A DNA stretch of 43,482 bases. Origin: an uncultured Paracraurococcus sp. GTDB taxonomy: Bacteria > Pseudomonadota > Alphaproteobacteria > Acetobacterales > Acetobacteraceae. Shown here one piece after another: positions 8,567 to 17,329 of this stretch. A program made the translations under genes and the position numbers. The notes under the pieces were generated by a model. It ran no database searches. It saw only the letters and a list, made by a program, of their open reading frames with translations, and was not told the DNA's origin. The stretch lies in contig CAITYE010000230.1 in NCBI GenBank assembly GCA_903896535.1, positions 1 to 43,482 of the forward strand, given 5' to 3'. Each line of letters begins with the position of its first letter. Within the stretch, counting starts at the first letter, position 1.

Positions 8567-8866
8567 CCGGGTTCGGCGGCGTCGTTGCAGCGCTGTGTAA
8601 AGAATTGTTTTTTAATCTCGAATGGCGGGAAAACGTCCACGCATCGGCATGAGGCGTGCTAACCTGTTGAGGCATGGTCCGCGTCGATCGCCAGTATGGC
8701 ATCGAATTTGCTGTCCGTTCTGGCTTGATTGATCGGCGTGACATTTCGGCGCGATGGCTTTGCCCAACACCCGGGCGGTCTGCTACGCGGGGAAGCACGT
8801 CGGGCCAACAGCGCATCCGTTGCGCCGAGGACCCGCATTGGTAATTTGGACAGGAAGATCAGGGGC
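8567..8866. other. 300-bp gap upstream of the RND efflux operon
   Basis: No gene is supported here. The left third is locally AT-rich (GTAAAGAATTGTTTTTTAAT around 8594-8613), followed by normal GC-rich sequence. It probably carries the promoter of the RND genes and may end the upstream transcription unit. I could not point to a convincing -35/-10 pair, a TetR-type operator or a stem with a T-run. Confidence 0.4.
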
Positions 8867-10018
8867 ATGAGCATCCGCCGCGCGATCCGCTTTCGTCGCC
8901 TTTTGCTGGCCGCCAGCCTGACGCTGCTTGGGCTCTTGCCAGCGACCCTGGCGATGGCCCAGGGCGCGCCGCCTGCCGGCCCGCCGGCGGTGCCGGTGAC
9001 GACCGACCCGGTTCGGGTCGGCCCGGTGCCGATCGACATCCTGGCCAATGGGCTCGCCGCGTCGGAATCCGTGATCACCGTGCGGGCCCGGGTCGATGGA
9101 CAGATCGACCAAGTCCTGGTCCAGGAAGGCCAGATGGTGAAAAAGGGCCAGCCGATGTTCGTGCTGGATAGCCGGCTGAGCCGCGCCCTGGCGGCCCAGC
9201 TGGAGGCGAATTCCGTCCGCGACCGGGCCATGCTCACCCGCTACAGGGCCGACCTGCTCCGCTATCAGCAGTTGGGGCGCGAAAGCGTCGCCTCTCAGCA
9301 GCGTTTCGAACAGGCCGAAGCCGATGCCGCGTCCGCCGCGGCCCAGTTGAAGGCGACCGAGGCGCTGATCGAGCAGGCGAAGACCAGCATCGCCTATGCG
9401 ACGATCACCGCGGAGATTGACGGCCAACTTGGCGCTATTCCGTTGAAGGCAGGCAATTTTGTCCGGCAGGCCGAGAACACCGCCATCACCACCCTGACCC
9501 ATCTCGACCCGATCCTGGTGCAATTCTCGGTGCCGGAGAAATGGCTGCCGGAAATCCGCGCGGCGATGCGCCGCGGCAGTGCCCAGGTTCGGGTGAAGGC
9601 GGATGGTGATGCCGGGCCGCCAATCACCGGGCAGGTGGTCTTCGTCGACAGCGCGGTCGATAGCGCGACCGGCACGATCCAGCTCAAGGCCCGTTTCGCC
9701 AACCCCGACCATAGGCTCTGGCCCGGGCAGTACGTCCAGGTGGTGCTCAGCCCGCGTGACGAGGCGGAGGCCATCTCGGTCCCCAGCCCCGCCTTGCAGA
9801 CCGGCCAGGACAGCCGCTTTGTCATGATCCTCAAGCCGGATGGTGTGGCAGAACGACGCAATGTCCAACTGGTTCGCGTCACCGGCGACCGGGTGGTCAT
9901 CACCGGCAACCTCAAGGCCGGGGAGAAAGTCATCGTGGACGGCGCCCAGCGCGTGACCACCGGGACCAAGGCTGTCGAGCGCGCGCCGCAGCCGCAGCGC
10001 GTTTCCAGCGTGAACTGA
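8867..10018 (+). CDS. RND efflux periplasmic adaptor (membrane fusion protein)
   Basis: The periplasmic adaptor of a tripartite efflux pump, 383 aa, HlyD/AcrA-MdtA type. It has an N-terminal signal sequence ending LAMAQG. A split lipoyl domain is seen as VRARVDGQIDQVLVQEGQMV on one side and IAYATITAEIDGQLG on the other, flanking a coiled-coil hairpin (about 105-165) rich in Ala, Gln and Glu. Beta-barrel and membrane-proximal domains follow, including WPGQYVQVVLSP. AGGAAGATCAGGGGC precedes the ATG at 8867. The pump gene begins 14 bp after its stop codon. No outer-membrane TolC-type gene is in the window. Confidence 0.92.
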   Translation: MSIRRAIRFRRLLLAASLTLLGLLPATLAMAQGAPPAGPPAVPVTTDPVRVGPVPIDILANGLAASESVITVRARVDGQIDQVLVQEGQMVKKGQPMFVLDSRLSRALAAQLEANSVRDRAMLTRYRADLLRYQQLGRESVASQQRFEQAEADAASAAAQLKATEALIEQAKTSIAYATITAEIDGQLGAIPLKAGNFVRQAENTAITTLTHLDPILVQFSVPEKWLPEIRAAMRRGSAQVRVKADGDAGPPITGQVVFVDSAVDSATGTIQLKARFANPDHRLWPGQYVQVVLSPRDEAEAISVPSPALQTGQDSRFVMILKPDGVAERRNVQLVRVTGDRVVITGNLKAGEKVIVDGAQRVTTGTKAVERAPQPQRVSSVN

Positions 10019-10032
10019 GCGAGACCCGGACG

Positions 10033-13000
10033 ATGAACATCTCAGAGCTCTGCATCCGTCGGCCGGTGATGACCAGCCTGCTCTCGATCGCCGCGATCGT
10101 GGCCGGCATCCTGGCTTATATGAAGCTGCCGGTCGCCGCGGTGCCGCGGGTCGACTTCCCGGTCATCACCATTTTCGCCAATTTCCCGGGCGCCAGCCCA
10201 GAGACCATGGCGACCAGCGTCGCCCTACCGATTGAGCGAGAGCTTTCGACCATCGCCGGTGTCGACACCATGTCCTCGATCAACGGTCAGGACACGTCGC
10301 AGATCACCGTGCAGTTCCAATTGACCAAGAACATCGATGCGGCGGCGCAGGACGTGCAGGCGGCATTGACCCGCGCGCAGCGGCGGCTGCCGGTGGACAT
10401 GCTGGTGCCGCCCAGCTACCGGAAAGTGAACCCGGCCGATGCGCCGGTGGTGCTGCTGACGCTCGCGGGCGGTGATAAGCCACTTTATTACCTGAACGAT
10501 CTGGTCAGCACCATCATCAGCCCGGCGCTGTCGCGGGTGCTCGGCGTCGCTCAGGTGCAGGTCTTCGGCGAACAGCTCTATGCAGTCCGGGTCAGGCTCG
10601 ACCCCGATCGGATCGCCGCGATGGGGCTCGGCTTCGATACCATGCTGCAGGCGGTCGCCCAGGCCAATTCGGCAACGCCGGTCGGGGTTTTGAACGGCGA
10701 CCGACAGCAACTCACTCTCCGCGCCAATGATCAGCCGCAGAACGCGGAACAGTTCGGCCGCCTGGTCGTCGCCGGCAAGCCCTTCTCCCCGGTCCGGTTG
10801 AGCGACATCGCCACCATCACCGACGGCGTCTCCAATAACCGCATCGCGGCCTGGCGGAACGCCGACAGCGCTCTGGTGCTTGCCGTCCTGCGCCAGCCGG
10901 ATGCCAATACGGTCGATGTGGTGGACGGGATCAAGGCAACCCTGCCGGAGCTGCGCGCCTCCTTGCCGCCGGGGGCGGAGCTGGAGGTCTTCCTCGACCG
11001 ATCGCTATCCATCCGCGATGCGGTGCATGACGTGCAGGAATCGCTGGTCATTGCCATCGGCCTTGTCGTGCTGGTCTGCTTCCTGTTCCTGCGCAAACTG
11101 AGCGCTACGCTCATCCCCACCCTGGCCGTGCCGATCAGCCTCTGCGTCGCCTTCGGGCTGATGTACGTCATGGGCTACGGCATCGATAACGTGACGCTGC
11201 TCGGTCTTACCATCGCGGTCGGGCTGGTCGTCGACGACGCGATCGTGGTGCTGGAGGCGATCGTCCGACACATCGAAGAGGGCATGGATCCGATACCGGC
11301 GGCCATCAAGGGATCGAAGGAGATCGGCTTTACCGTTCTCTCGATCACCCTCTCACTCGTTGCGGTCTTCTTGCCCATCCTGCTGATGGGTGGCGTGGTC
11401 GGGCGGGTGTTCAATGCCTTCGCCGCGACTGTCACCCTTTCGGTCATTGCATCTTGCGTCGTCTCCCTGACCTTGACCCCGCTGATGGCCTCCCGCCTGC
11501 CAGCGCACGGCAAACCCGGCCTGGTTGATAGGGTCCTGGAACGCGGCTTGGTCGCCTTCGAGCGCAGCTATGCCTGGCTGCTTGATCTCGGCCTGCGGTT
11601 CCGCTGGTTCGTCTGGTTGATGTTCTTCGCGTCGCTCGGGGCTGCCGGCTACATGGCCGTGATAATTCCCAAGGGCTTCTTTCCCATTGAAGACACGGGT
11701 CTGCTGACGATCAATACCGAAGGACCACGCGGCGCGTCGTTCGACGCCATGTCACAAATGCAGGGCCGGCTGGTCGAGATCCTGCGCGCGAACCCCTATG
11801 TTACCAATGTTGTCTCGAACATTGGCGCGACTGGCGGCAATATCTCAATCAATCAAGGTCGCCTCTTCGTCGAATTGAAGGGCCGCCATGACCGGCCGGC
11901 CATTCTGCAGGTCATCCAGCAGCTTCGACGCGAAGCCTCCCGGATCGCCGGCCTCCGGGTCTTCATCAACCCGATCCAAAATTTGAATTTCGGCAGCCGT
12001 GTCACTCGCACCCTCTACCTCTACACCTTGCAGGGTCTGCGGTTGGATGAGCTTTACGAATGGGCGCAGAAGCTGGAAGAAAAGCTCGTCAAGCTGCCGC
12101 AACTGCAGGATGTAAACACCGACCTGCAGATCGATTCCCCAGTGGTGCAGGTGAATGTCGATCGCGACAAGGCGTCCGCACTCGGCGTCTCGGTCGATAA
12201 CGTTCGGCAGGCGCTTTTCTCGGCATTTGGAACCCGCCAGATCAGTACCCTTTACGGTCAGGCCAATGCCTATCAGGTCATCCTTGAAGCCCTGCCCGAG
12301 GATCAACGGGATGAGACCGGGCTCGCCAAGCTCTATATCCGCTCCGTCACCGGCAAGCTCATCCCGCTCTCGGCGGTCGCGAAGATCGAACGGATCACCG
12401 GTCCGCTCAATGTCAGTCACCAGGGCCAGCTCCCCGCCGTGGTCATCGGCTTCAACACTCCCCCGGGTGTCGCCCTCGGCGATGCGGTGAATGCGATCAA
12501 GGAGGTGGAGCGTGAACTCGGCCTCCCGCCCACCGTCGTTACGGGATTCTCCGGCGCTGCCCAGGTCTTCCAGCAGGCTTTGGCCGGCCAGGGGGCGCTG
12601 GTCCTCGCCGCCGTCGCCATCGTCTATGTCGTGCTCGGCGTGCTGTATGAAAGCCTGATCCACCCGCTGACCATCCTGTCCGGCCTGCCGGCGGCAGCCC
12701 TCGGCGCCTTCCTCACGCTCTACTGGTTCAACCTTGACCTCTCGGTCATCGCCGTGATCGGCGTGCTGCTGCTGATCGGCCTGGTGAAGAAAAACGCCAT
12801 CATGATCGTCGACGTTGCCTTGCAGCGACAACGTTCCGGGGTCGATCCCCTGCCCGCGGTGCGGGAAGCCTGCCTAATCCGCTTTCGGCCGATCATGATG
12901 ACGACGCTGGCCGCCGGCGCCGGCGCGGTACCGATCGCCGCCGGCTGGGGCGCGGCCGCCGAGCTGCGCCAGCCACTGGGCCTCGCGGTCATCGGCGGGC

Positions 13001-13119
13001 TGGTCGTGTCGCAGATGCTGACGCTCTTCGTCACCCCCGTGCTCTATTTGGGCTTTGAAGGGCTGGCACGACGCTTCAGCCGCGCGACCGGCGGGCCACA
13101 GCCGCTGCCAGCCGAATGA
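10033..13119 (+). CDS. RND multidrug efflux pump, HAE1/MdtB-AcrB type
   Basis: The inner-membrane proton-driven pump of 1028 aa, the usual length for hydrophobe/amphiphile efflux RND proteins. It begins MNISELCIRRPVMTSLL, as in MdtB/MdtC, with the first membrane helix at about 13-30. The proton-relay pair is present in the fourth membrane helix as GLVVDDAIVVLE, with D401 and D402. Two large periplasmic loops separate two six-helix bundles, with FFPIEDTGLL at the start of the second loop. LLLIGLVKKNAIMIVD, the matching helix of the second half, carries the conserved Lys and Asn. It is co-directional with the adaptor gene and its stop codon overlaps the start of the cupin gene (ATGA). Confidence 0.94.
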   Translation: MNISELCIRRPVMTSLLSIAAIVAGILAYMKLPVAAVPRVDFPVITIFANFPGASPETMATSVALPIERELSTIAGVDTMSSINGQDTSQITVQFQLTKNIDAAAQDVQAALTRAQRRLPVDMLVPPSYRKVNPADAPVVLLTLAGGDKPLYYLNDLVSTIISPALSRVLGVAQVQVFGEQLYAVRVRLDPDRIAAMGLGFDTMLQAVAQANSATPVGVLNGDRQQLTLRANDQPQNAEQFGRLVVAGKPFSPVRLSDIATITDGVSNNRIAAWRNADSALVLAVLRQPDANTVDVVDGIKATLPELRASLPPGAELEVFLDRSLSIRDAVHDVQESLVIAIGLVVLVCFLFLRKLSATLIPTLAVPISLCVAFGLMYVMGYGIDNVTLLGLTIAVGLVVDDAIVVLEAIVRHIEEGMDPIPAAIKGSKEIGFTVLSITLSLVAVFLPILLMGGVVGRVFNAFAATVTLSVIASCVVSLTLTPLMASRLPAHGKPGLVDRVLERGLVAFERSYAWLLDLGLRFRWFVWLMFFASLGAAGYMAVIIPKGFFPIEDTGLLTINTEGPRGASFDAMSQMQGRLVEILRANPYVTNVVSNIGATGGNISINQGRLFVELKGRHDRPAILQVIQQLRREASRIAGLRVFINPIQNLNFGSRVTRTLYLYTLQGLRLDELYEWAQKLEEKLVKLPQLQDVNTDLQIDSPVVQVNVDRDKASALGVSVDNVRQALFSAFGTRQISTLYGQANAYQVILEALPEDQRDETGLAKLYIRSVTGKLIPLSAVAKIERITGPLNVSHQGQLPAVVIGFNTPPGVALGDAVNAIKEVERELGLPPTVVTGFSGAAQVFQQALAGQGALVLAAVAIVYVVLGVLYESLIHPLTILSGLPAAALGAFLTLYWFNLDLSVIAVIGVLLLIGLVKKNAIMIVDVALQRQRSGVDPLPAVREACLIRFRPIMMTTLAAGAGAVPIAAGWGAAAELRQPLGLAVIGGLVVSQMLTLFVTPVLYLGFEGLARRFSRATGGPQPLPAE

Positions 13120-13448
13120 AGCTGCCCAGCAATTCCTTCACCGTCACCGACTGGGCGGCGGTGCCAGAGACCCGCCATGCGGGAGAGACCGGCGAGGCGC
13201 TCTGGCGCACCCTCGAAATCGGCGATCTCCGGATCCGCCAGGTCCGCTACACGCCAGGCTATCTGGCCGACCATTGGTGTGATCGCGGCCATGTTCTCTA
13301 TGTCCTGGAGGGCGAGCTGGACACCGAATTGCGCGATGGCCGCCGCTTCACCCTTAAGCCGGGGATGAGCTACCAGGTGTTCGATTTCGGCGATGCCGCG
13401 CATCGTTCCTCGACCAGCACCGGCGCGACGCTTTTCATCGTCGATTGA
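13116..13448 (+). CDS. DHCW-motif-like cupin protein
   Basis: A single-domain cupin of 110 aa. It contains DHWCDRGHVLYVLEGELDTEL at about 52-71, close to the DHCW-motif cupin family (here DHWC), and a second cupin strand pair around LKPGMSYQVFDFGDAAH. Metal-ligand candidates are H53, H59, E65 and H97. There is no signal peptide. The ATG lies inside the stop of the RND pump gene (ATGA), so its translation is very likely coupled to the pump. Its 3' end overlaps the opposing MFS gene by 14 bp. The function is unknown; a small-molecule isomerase or sensor is possible. Confidence 0.82.
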   Translation: MKLPSNSFTVTDWAAVPETRHAGETGEALWRTLEIGDLRIRQVRYTPGYLADHWCDRGHVLYVLEGELDTELRDGRRFTLKPGMSYQVFDFGDAAHRSSTSTGATLFIVD

Positions 13449-14859
13449 TCTCCCCGCCATGGCCGCTGACGGCGGCCCCGGCATCCGTGGAAAGCCGCGC
13501 GAAGAATGGCAGGGAGGCAAGCGCCACCGCCCCCGCCACCAGGAAACCCGCAGCGAAATCCGCCTGTCCCAGGACAGTCCTGCCTGAGATCGCCTCGCTC
13601 GCCTCTAGCACCGCACTTGCCAGGACGATGCCCAATGCCTGGGAGAGCTGCTGGGCGGTTGCGGAAAAGCTGGTTGCCGCCGCCAGCCGCCCACTCGGCA
13701 CATCGACGAAGCCCAGGGTATTCAGCGCGGTGAACTGCAGGCTGCGGCAAAGCCCGCCAAGGGCGAGCACCAGAAAGATGGCAACCAGCGGCCAGGTCGG
13801 GGTGAAGGCCGCACCCACCGCGACCCCAATCGCGGAAAACAGCGCCCCGCCCATCAATACCCGGCGAAACCCGAAGCGCTGCAGGATCGGCCGGACGATC
13901 GGCTTCATCAGCAACGCCCCGAGCGCGGTCGCGAAGGAAACCAGCCCGGCTTCAGAGGCGCTCTGGCCAAAGCCCACCTGCAACAAAAGCGGCACCAGGA
14001 ACGGCGTCGCCCCCGCGCCGATCCGGAACATCGAGCCATAGAGGACCGAGGTGCGGAAGGTGGGGATCGCCAAGAGCCCGAGATCGAGGGCTGGCCGGTC
14101 GGCCTGCCGGCAATGGCGGATCGCGGCGATCCCAAGCATGACGCCGCTCACGATGGCGGCCAGGCTCAGCAGGTCCGGCAGCACATGCCGCCCAAGCGTC
14201 TCCAGCCCGATCATGCCCAGCGCCAGGGAAGCGCCCAGCAGCAGCAGGCCCCGCCGGTCGGGCGGCCCAGGATCATGGGCCGGCAGCCGCGGCACCAGCC
14301 AGGCCACCAGCACAAAGCCGAGCAAGCCGATCGGCAGGTTCATCAAGAACACCGACCGCCACCCGAAGGCATCCGTCAGCAGACCCCCAATCGGCGGTCC
14401 ACTGATCGGCCCAAGGAGCGCCGGCATGGTCAGCCATGCCATGGCGTTCAGCATTTCGTCCTTCCGGACTTGCCGCAACAACAGCAGCCGCGCGACCGGC
14501 ACCATCATGGCCCCACCCAAGCCCTGCAACACCCGCGCCCCGATCAGCGTGCCGATCCCGGTGGCGGCGGCGCAGAAAGCCGAGCCCAGGCTGAAGACCA
14601 GGATTGCCAATAAGAACACGCGCTTTGGCCCGAACCGGTCGGCGACCCAGCCGGAAAACGGGACAAAAACCGTGAGCGAGACGAGATAGGCGGTGATCGC
14701 GACGCTGAGGCTGGCGGGCGATTGACCCAGATCTCGGGCCATGGCGGGCAGCGCGGTCGCCACCGCACTGCTGTCCAGATTCTGCATGAACAATGCGCTG
14801 GCGACGATCGCGGCAAGCAGCCGAGGATCGCGCCGCTGAGGTTCTTTGCTGGACTCCAC
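13435..14859 (-). CDS. MFS drug exporter, DHA2/EmrB type
   Basis: A drug:H+ antiporter of 474 aa. ATALPAMARDLG near residue 34, GWVADRFGPKRVF (loop 2-3 motif A), RVLQGLGGAMMVPVARLL (motif B region) and GPISGPPIGGLLTDAFGWRSVFLMNLPIG (motif C and the following segment) are all typical of EmrB/QacA-like transporters. The start is a GTG at 14859, nine bases after the stop codon of the upstream MDR oxidoreductase gene. The ribosome binding site is weak, which fits coupling to that gene. The 3' end overlaps the cupin gene on the other strand by 14 bp. Substrate unknown. Confidence 0.87.
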   Translation of the reverse strand: MESSKEPQRRDPRLLAAIVASALFMQNLDSSAVATALPAMARDLGQSPASLSVAITAYLVSLTVFVPFSGWVADRFGPKRVFLLAILVFSLGSAFCAAATGIGTLIGARVLQGLGGAMMVPVARLLLLRQVRKDEMLNAMAWLTMPALLGPISGPPIGGLLTDAFGWRSVFLMNLPIGLLGFVLVAWLVPRLPAHDPGPPDRRGLLLLGASLALGMIGLETLGRHVLPDLLSLAAIVSGVMLGIAAIRHCRQADRPALDLGLLAIPTFRTSVLYGSMFRIGAGATPFLVPLLLQVGFGQSASEAGLVSFATALGALLMKPIVRPILQRFGFRRVLMGGALFSAIGVAVGAAFTPTWPLVAIFLVLALGGLCRSLQFTALNTLGFVDVPSGRLAAATSFSATAQQLSQALGIVLASAVLEASEAISGRTVLGQADFAAGFLVAGAVALASLPFFARLSTDAGAAVSGHGGEINRR

Positions 14860-14868
14860 CGGCTGGAA

Positions 14869-15873
14869 TTACGCCTGTCGCGGCAGCAGCACCACCCGCC
14901 CGATCGCATCCCGGCCGCGCACCGTCGCCATGGCTTCGCGGAAGGCCTCGAGCGGCAGCGCAGCATGCACCTCCGGGCGCAATTGCCCCTGCTGCCACCA
15001 CCCGACCAACTGATCCCAAATCGCCCGGGCGCGCGGCGCGTAATGCGCCCGCCGATCGCCAGGTGACCAGCCGAGGTAGGTCCCCCAATTCAGCCCGGAA
15101 ATGCCGATATTCTTCAGCAGCAATAGGTTCAGCGGCACTTGCGGGATACCGCCCGCGGCAAACCCGATCGTCACCAGCGTGCCCCCTTCGGCCACGCATC
15201 GGAGGCTCTCCTCGAAGGTCGCTCCGCCCAGCGTATCCAGCACCGCCTGCACCCCCTGCCCGGCGGTGGCGCCCATCACCGCCTCGCGAAAAGGGGCGGC
15301 GCTATCCAGCACTTCGGCTGCGCCACGCGAGAGCGGAACGGCGCGCTTTCCCGCACCGCACCGCGCGATCACCTTGGCGCCAAGCGCGGTGGCGAGCTCC
15401 ACACCGGCCAAGCCAACACCGGCGGCAGCGCCATGCACCAATACCCAATCGCCGGGTGCCAGCCGTGCCCGCCAGAGCAGCGCGGCGGCGGCGGTCGGGT
15501 AGCTGATCGGCAAGGCGATGGCCGGGAGCAGCGGCAAGCCCGGCGGGATGGCGACAACATGCATCGCATCGGCGACCGCCTCCTCCGCCATGCCGCCCCA
15601 GTCGAGCGCCGCGAAGACTGGCGTTCCGGGCGGCAGCGGTGCCGGCACATCCGGGGCGCTTTCGATCACCCGTCCAACGATCTCAGTCCCTGGCACGAAG
15701 GGCAGTGGTGGTTTGCGCTGGTACTTGCCGGCCACCACAAGTTGGGTGGCGAAAGAAACACCCGCCCCCTCCACCGCGATACGCACGCCGCCAGGGCGAA
15801 GGGGTGGCGGCGCAATCTCTTTCAGTTCGAGGTCATCGAATTCCCGCCAGCTCTCGCAGACCAACGCACGCAT
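14869..15873 (-). CDS. NADPH:quinone oxidoreductase-like MDR protein
   Basis: A medium-chain dehydrogenase/reductase of 334 aa. The GroES-like N-terminal half has PLPFVPGTEIVGRVI at about 56-70, and the Rossmann half has VLVHGAAAGVGLAGVELATA with GAAAGVG at 148-154. The catalytic zinc Cys-His pair of alcohol dehydrogenases is absent, so this is the zinc-free quinone reductase / acyl-CoA reductase-like branch. AGGAGGAGCGGTGC before the ATG is a strong ribosome binding site. It is immediately upstream of the DHA2 exporter gene and should share its transcript. Confidence 0.88.
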   Translation of the reverse strand: MRALVCESWREFDDLELKEIAPPPLRPGGVRIAVEGAGVSFATQLVVAGKYQRKPPLPFVPGTEIVGRVIESAPDVPAPLPPGTPVFAALDWGGMAEEAVADAMHVVAIPPGLPLLPAIALPISYPTAAAALLWRARLAPGDWVLVHGAAAGVGLAGVELATALGAKVIARCGAGKRAVPLSRGAAEVLDSAAPFREAVMGATAGQGVQAVLDTLGGATFEESLRCVAEGGTLVTIGFAAGGIPQVPLNLLLLKNIGISGLNWGTYLGWSPGDRRAHYAPRARAIWDQLVGWWQQGQLRPEVHAALPLEAFREAMATVRGRDAIGRVVLLPRQA

Positions 15874-15949
15874 GCACCGCTCCTCCTGCCCACCCTCCGC
15901 CGCGGGTAAAACCTCCGTCAGCGGCAGCCGCGCCTCCCGGTCCTACGGA

Positions 15950-16139
15950 TCAGTGGGCAGCGATCCCGGCGGCGCGGACCCGTTTGCCATAGCGCGCGGC
16001 GTCCGCCCCGAGGAAGCGGGGAGGTATGGTCGGCTGCAACGCACCAAAACTGGCCAGCGGGGCGGGCCGGCGACGCCGCCGCCCAGGCGCTATCGGCGAC
16101 CAGCGTCGTGGCAAGGATGGTCCGCCGCGACTGCATCAT
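15950..16139 (-). pseudogene. relic of a Bug/TctC receptor gene (ends kept, middle deleted)
   Basis: On the minus strand an excellent ribosome binding site (GGAGGGAAGG) precedes ATGATG at 16139. The encoded start, MMQSRRTILATTLVADSAWA, looks like the signal peptide of a Bug-family protein. About 60 codons later, in a frame shifted by one base, the sequence reads PPRFLGADAARYGKRVRAAG followed by IAAH and a TGA at 15952-15950. This closely resembles the C-terminal helix of Bug proteins (compare RDLGRKLGL in the intact copy at 1378). The roughly 270 residues between are missing. I infer a large internal deletion plus frameshift. The start may still be translated to a short useless peptide of up to 145 codons in a different frame. 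Confidence 0.55.
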
Positions 16140-16198
16140 CCCTTCCCTCCCCGGTAATTCCCGGCAGGATAGGCGGCGAAGCAAGCAGGGGAAACGCC

Positions 16199-17329
16199 AT
16201 GGCCGAGCGGCCGCAGCCCTATCATGGGCTTTTCGTGCTGGATGCCAGCCAGGGCATCGCGGGGCCCTATTGCGCGAGTCAGCTCGCCGCCTGCGGAGCC
16301 GATGTGGTGAAGATCGAGCCGCCGGCCGGCGACTGGTCGCGTGGCCTCGGGACACGAGAGGGAACGCAATCGGTGATGCATGTCAGCTTCAACCGCGGCA
16401 AGCGCAGCGCCGTGCTTGACCTGCAGGCGCCGTCGGGCAAGGCGGCGATGCTGAAACTGGCAGCGCGGGCCGATGTGATGCTGGAAGCCTTCCGCCCCGG
16501 CGTCGCGGCACGGCTTGGGATCCAGCCGGAAGCGGGTAAGCCGGATGTGGTGTTCCTCTCCATCTCCGGCTTCGGCCAGCACGGCCCCTATGCGGAGCGG
16601 CCCGCGACCGACAGCGTGGTGCAGGCCTTCAGCGGCATGGTGGCCCTGAATGCCGGCATGGATGGCGTGCCGCATCGCACCGGCGGGGTGATGATGGTCG
16701 ATATGGTCACCGGGCTGTCCGCCATGATCGCAGTGCAGGCGGCAATCGCCGAACAGGCGCAAGACCGCGCCAGCGGGACAGCGCCGCGGCGCCGGGTCCT
16801 CGATGTCTCGCTGATGCAGTCGGCGGCGGCGCTGATGGGCTTCAACATTGCCGAGCAAGGCTTCCTGGGGCAGGCGCCACCGCTGGTGAACGTGCCAGCC
16901 GGGACCTATCAGGGCTCGGATGGGCGCTGGCTGATGGTCGCCATGCTGCGAGAGCCGGAATACCAGACTTTCTGCCGCCTCATCGAGCAGCCGGAATTGG
17001 CAACCGACCCACGTTTCGACAGCTTTCCCAATCGCGCCCAGCATCGGGAAACGCTGCTGCCCATCCTTCGCGCCGCCCTCATCACCCGCCCGGCGGCCGA
17101 GTGGGTGGCACGGTTCCAAGGTGCGCGGATGCTCTGCGACCTGGTGAATGCGCCCCTGGACTGGCTGGCCGAGCCGCATGTCCGGGCGGTCGGGGCGGCG
17201 CTGCCGCTGGCGCAGCCGGGGCTCGGCACCATGCCGTTTCCAAAGTTGCCCGGCCTCGGCCCCTGGTCGGTGCCGGCGCCGGCGCTGGGCGAGCATACGG
17301 CCGAGGTGCTGCGCGAGGTGGGGCTATGA
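16199..17329 (+). CDS. class III CoA-transferase (CaiB/BaiF/Frc family)
   Basis: Moves CoA between carboxylic acids; 376 aa, slightly shorter than the usual 390-430. The N-terminal ASQGIAGPYCASQLAACGAD and VVKIEPPAGD segments (about 16-45) are the family's CoA-binding start. NRGKRSAVLDL (65-75) and SGFGQHGPYAERPATDSVVQ (123-142) follow. The likely catalytic aspartate is D171 in MMVDMVTGL. AGCAGGGGAAACGCC precedes the ATG at 16199. The stop overlaps the start of the amidohydrolase gene (ATGA). Together they suggest activation and processing of a carboxylate or amide substrate, but the substrate is unknown. Confidence 0.9.
   Translation: MAERPQPYHGLFVLDASQGIAGPYCASQLAACGADVVKIEPPAGDWSRGLGTREGTQSVMHVSFNRGKRSAVLDLQAPSGKAAMLKLAARADVMLEAFRPGVAARLGIQPEAGKPDVVFLSISGFGQHGPYAERPATDSVVQAFSGMVALNAGMDGVPHRTGGVMMVDMVTGLSAMIAVQAAIAEQAQDRASGTAPRRRVLDVSLMQSAAALMGFNIAEQGFLGQAPPLVNVPAGTYQGSDGRWLMVAMLREPEYQTFCRLIEQPELATDPRFDSFPNRAQHRETLLPILRAALITRPAAEWVARFQGARMLCDLVNAPLDWLAEPHVRAVGAALPLAQPGLGTMPFPKLPGLGPWSVPAPALGEHTAEVLREVGL

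Noticed and set aside
11845-12831. 328-codon minus-strand open frame
   Set aside because: It is fully inside the RND pump gene on the other strand; Asp/Gly/Gln-rich product without domains.
15918-16355. 145-codon minus-strand frame taken as an intact gene
   Set aside because: Its last part reads an Arg-rich sequence out of frame with the Bug-like C-terminus, and its first part is antisense to the CoA-transferase; treated instead as a pseudogene from 16139.
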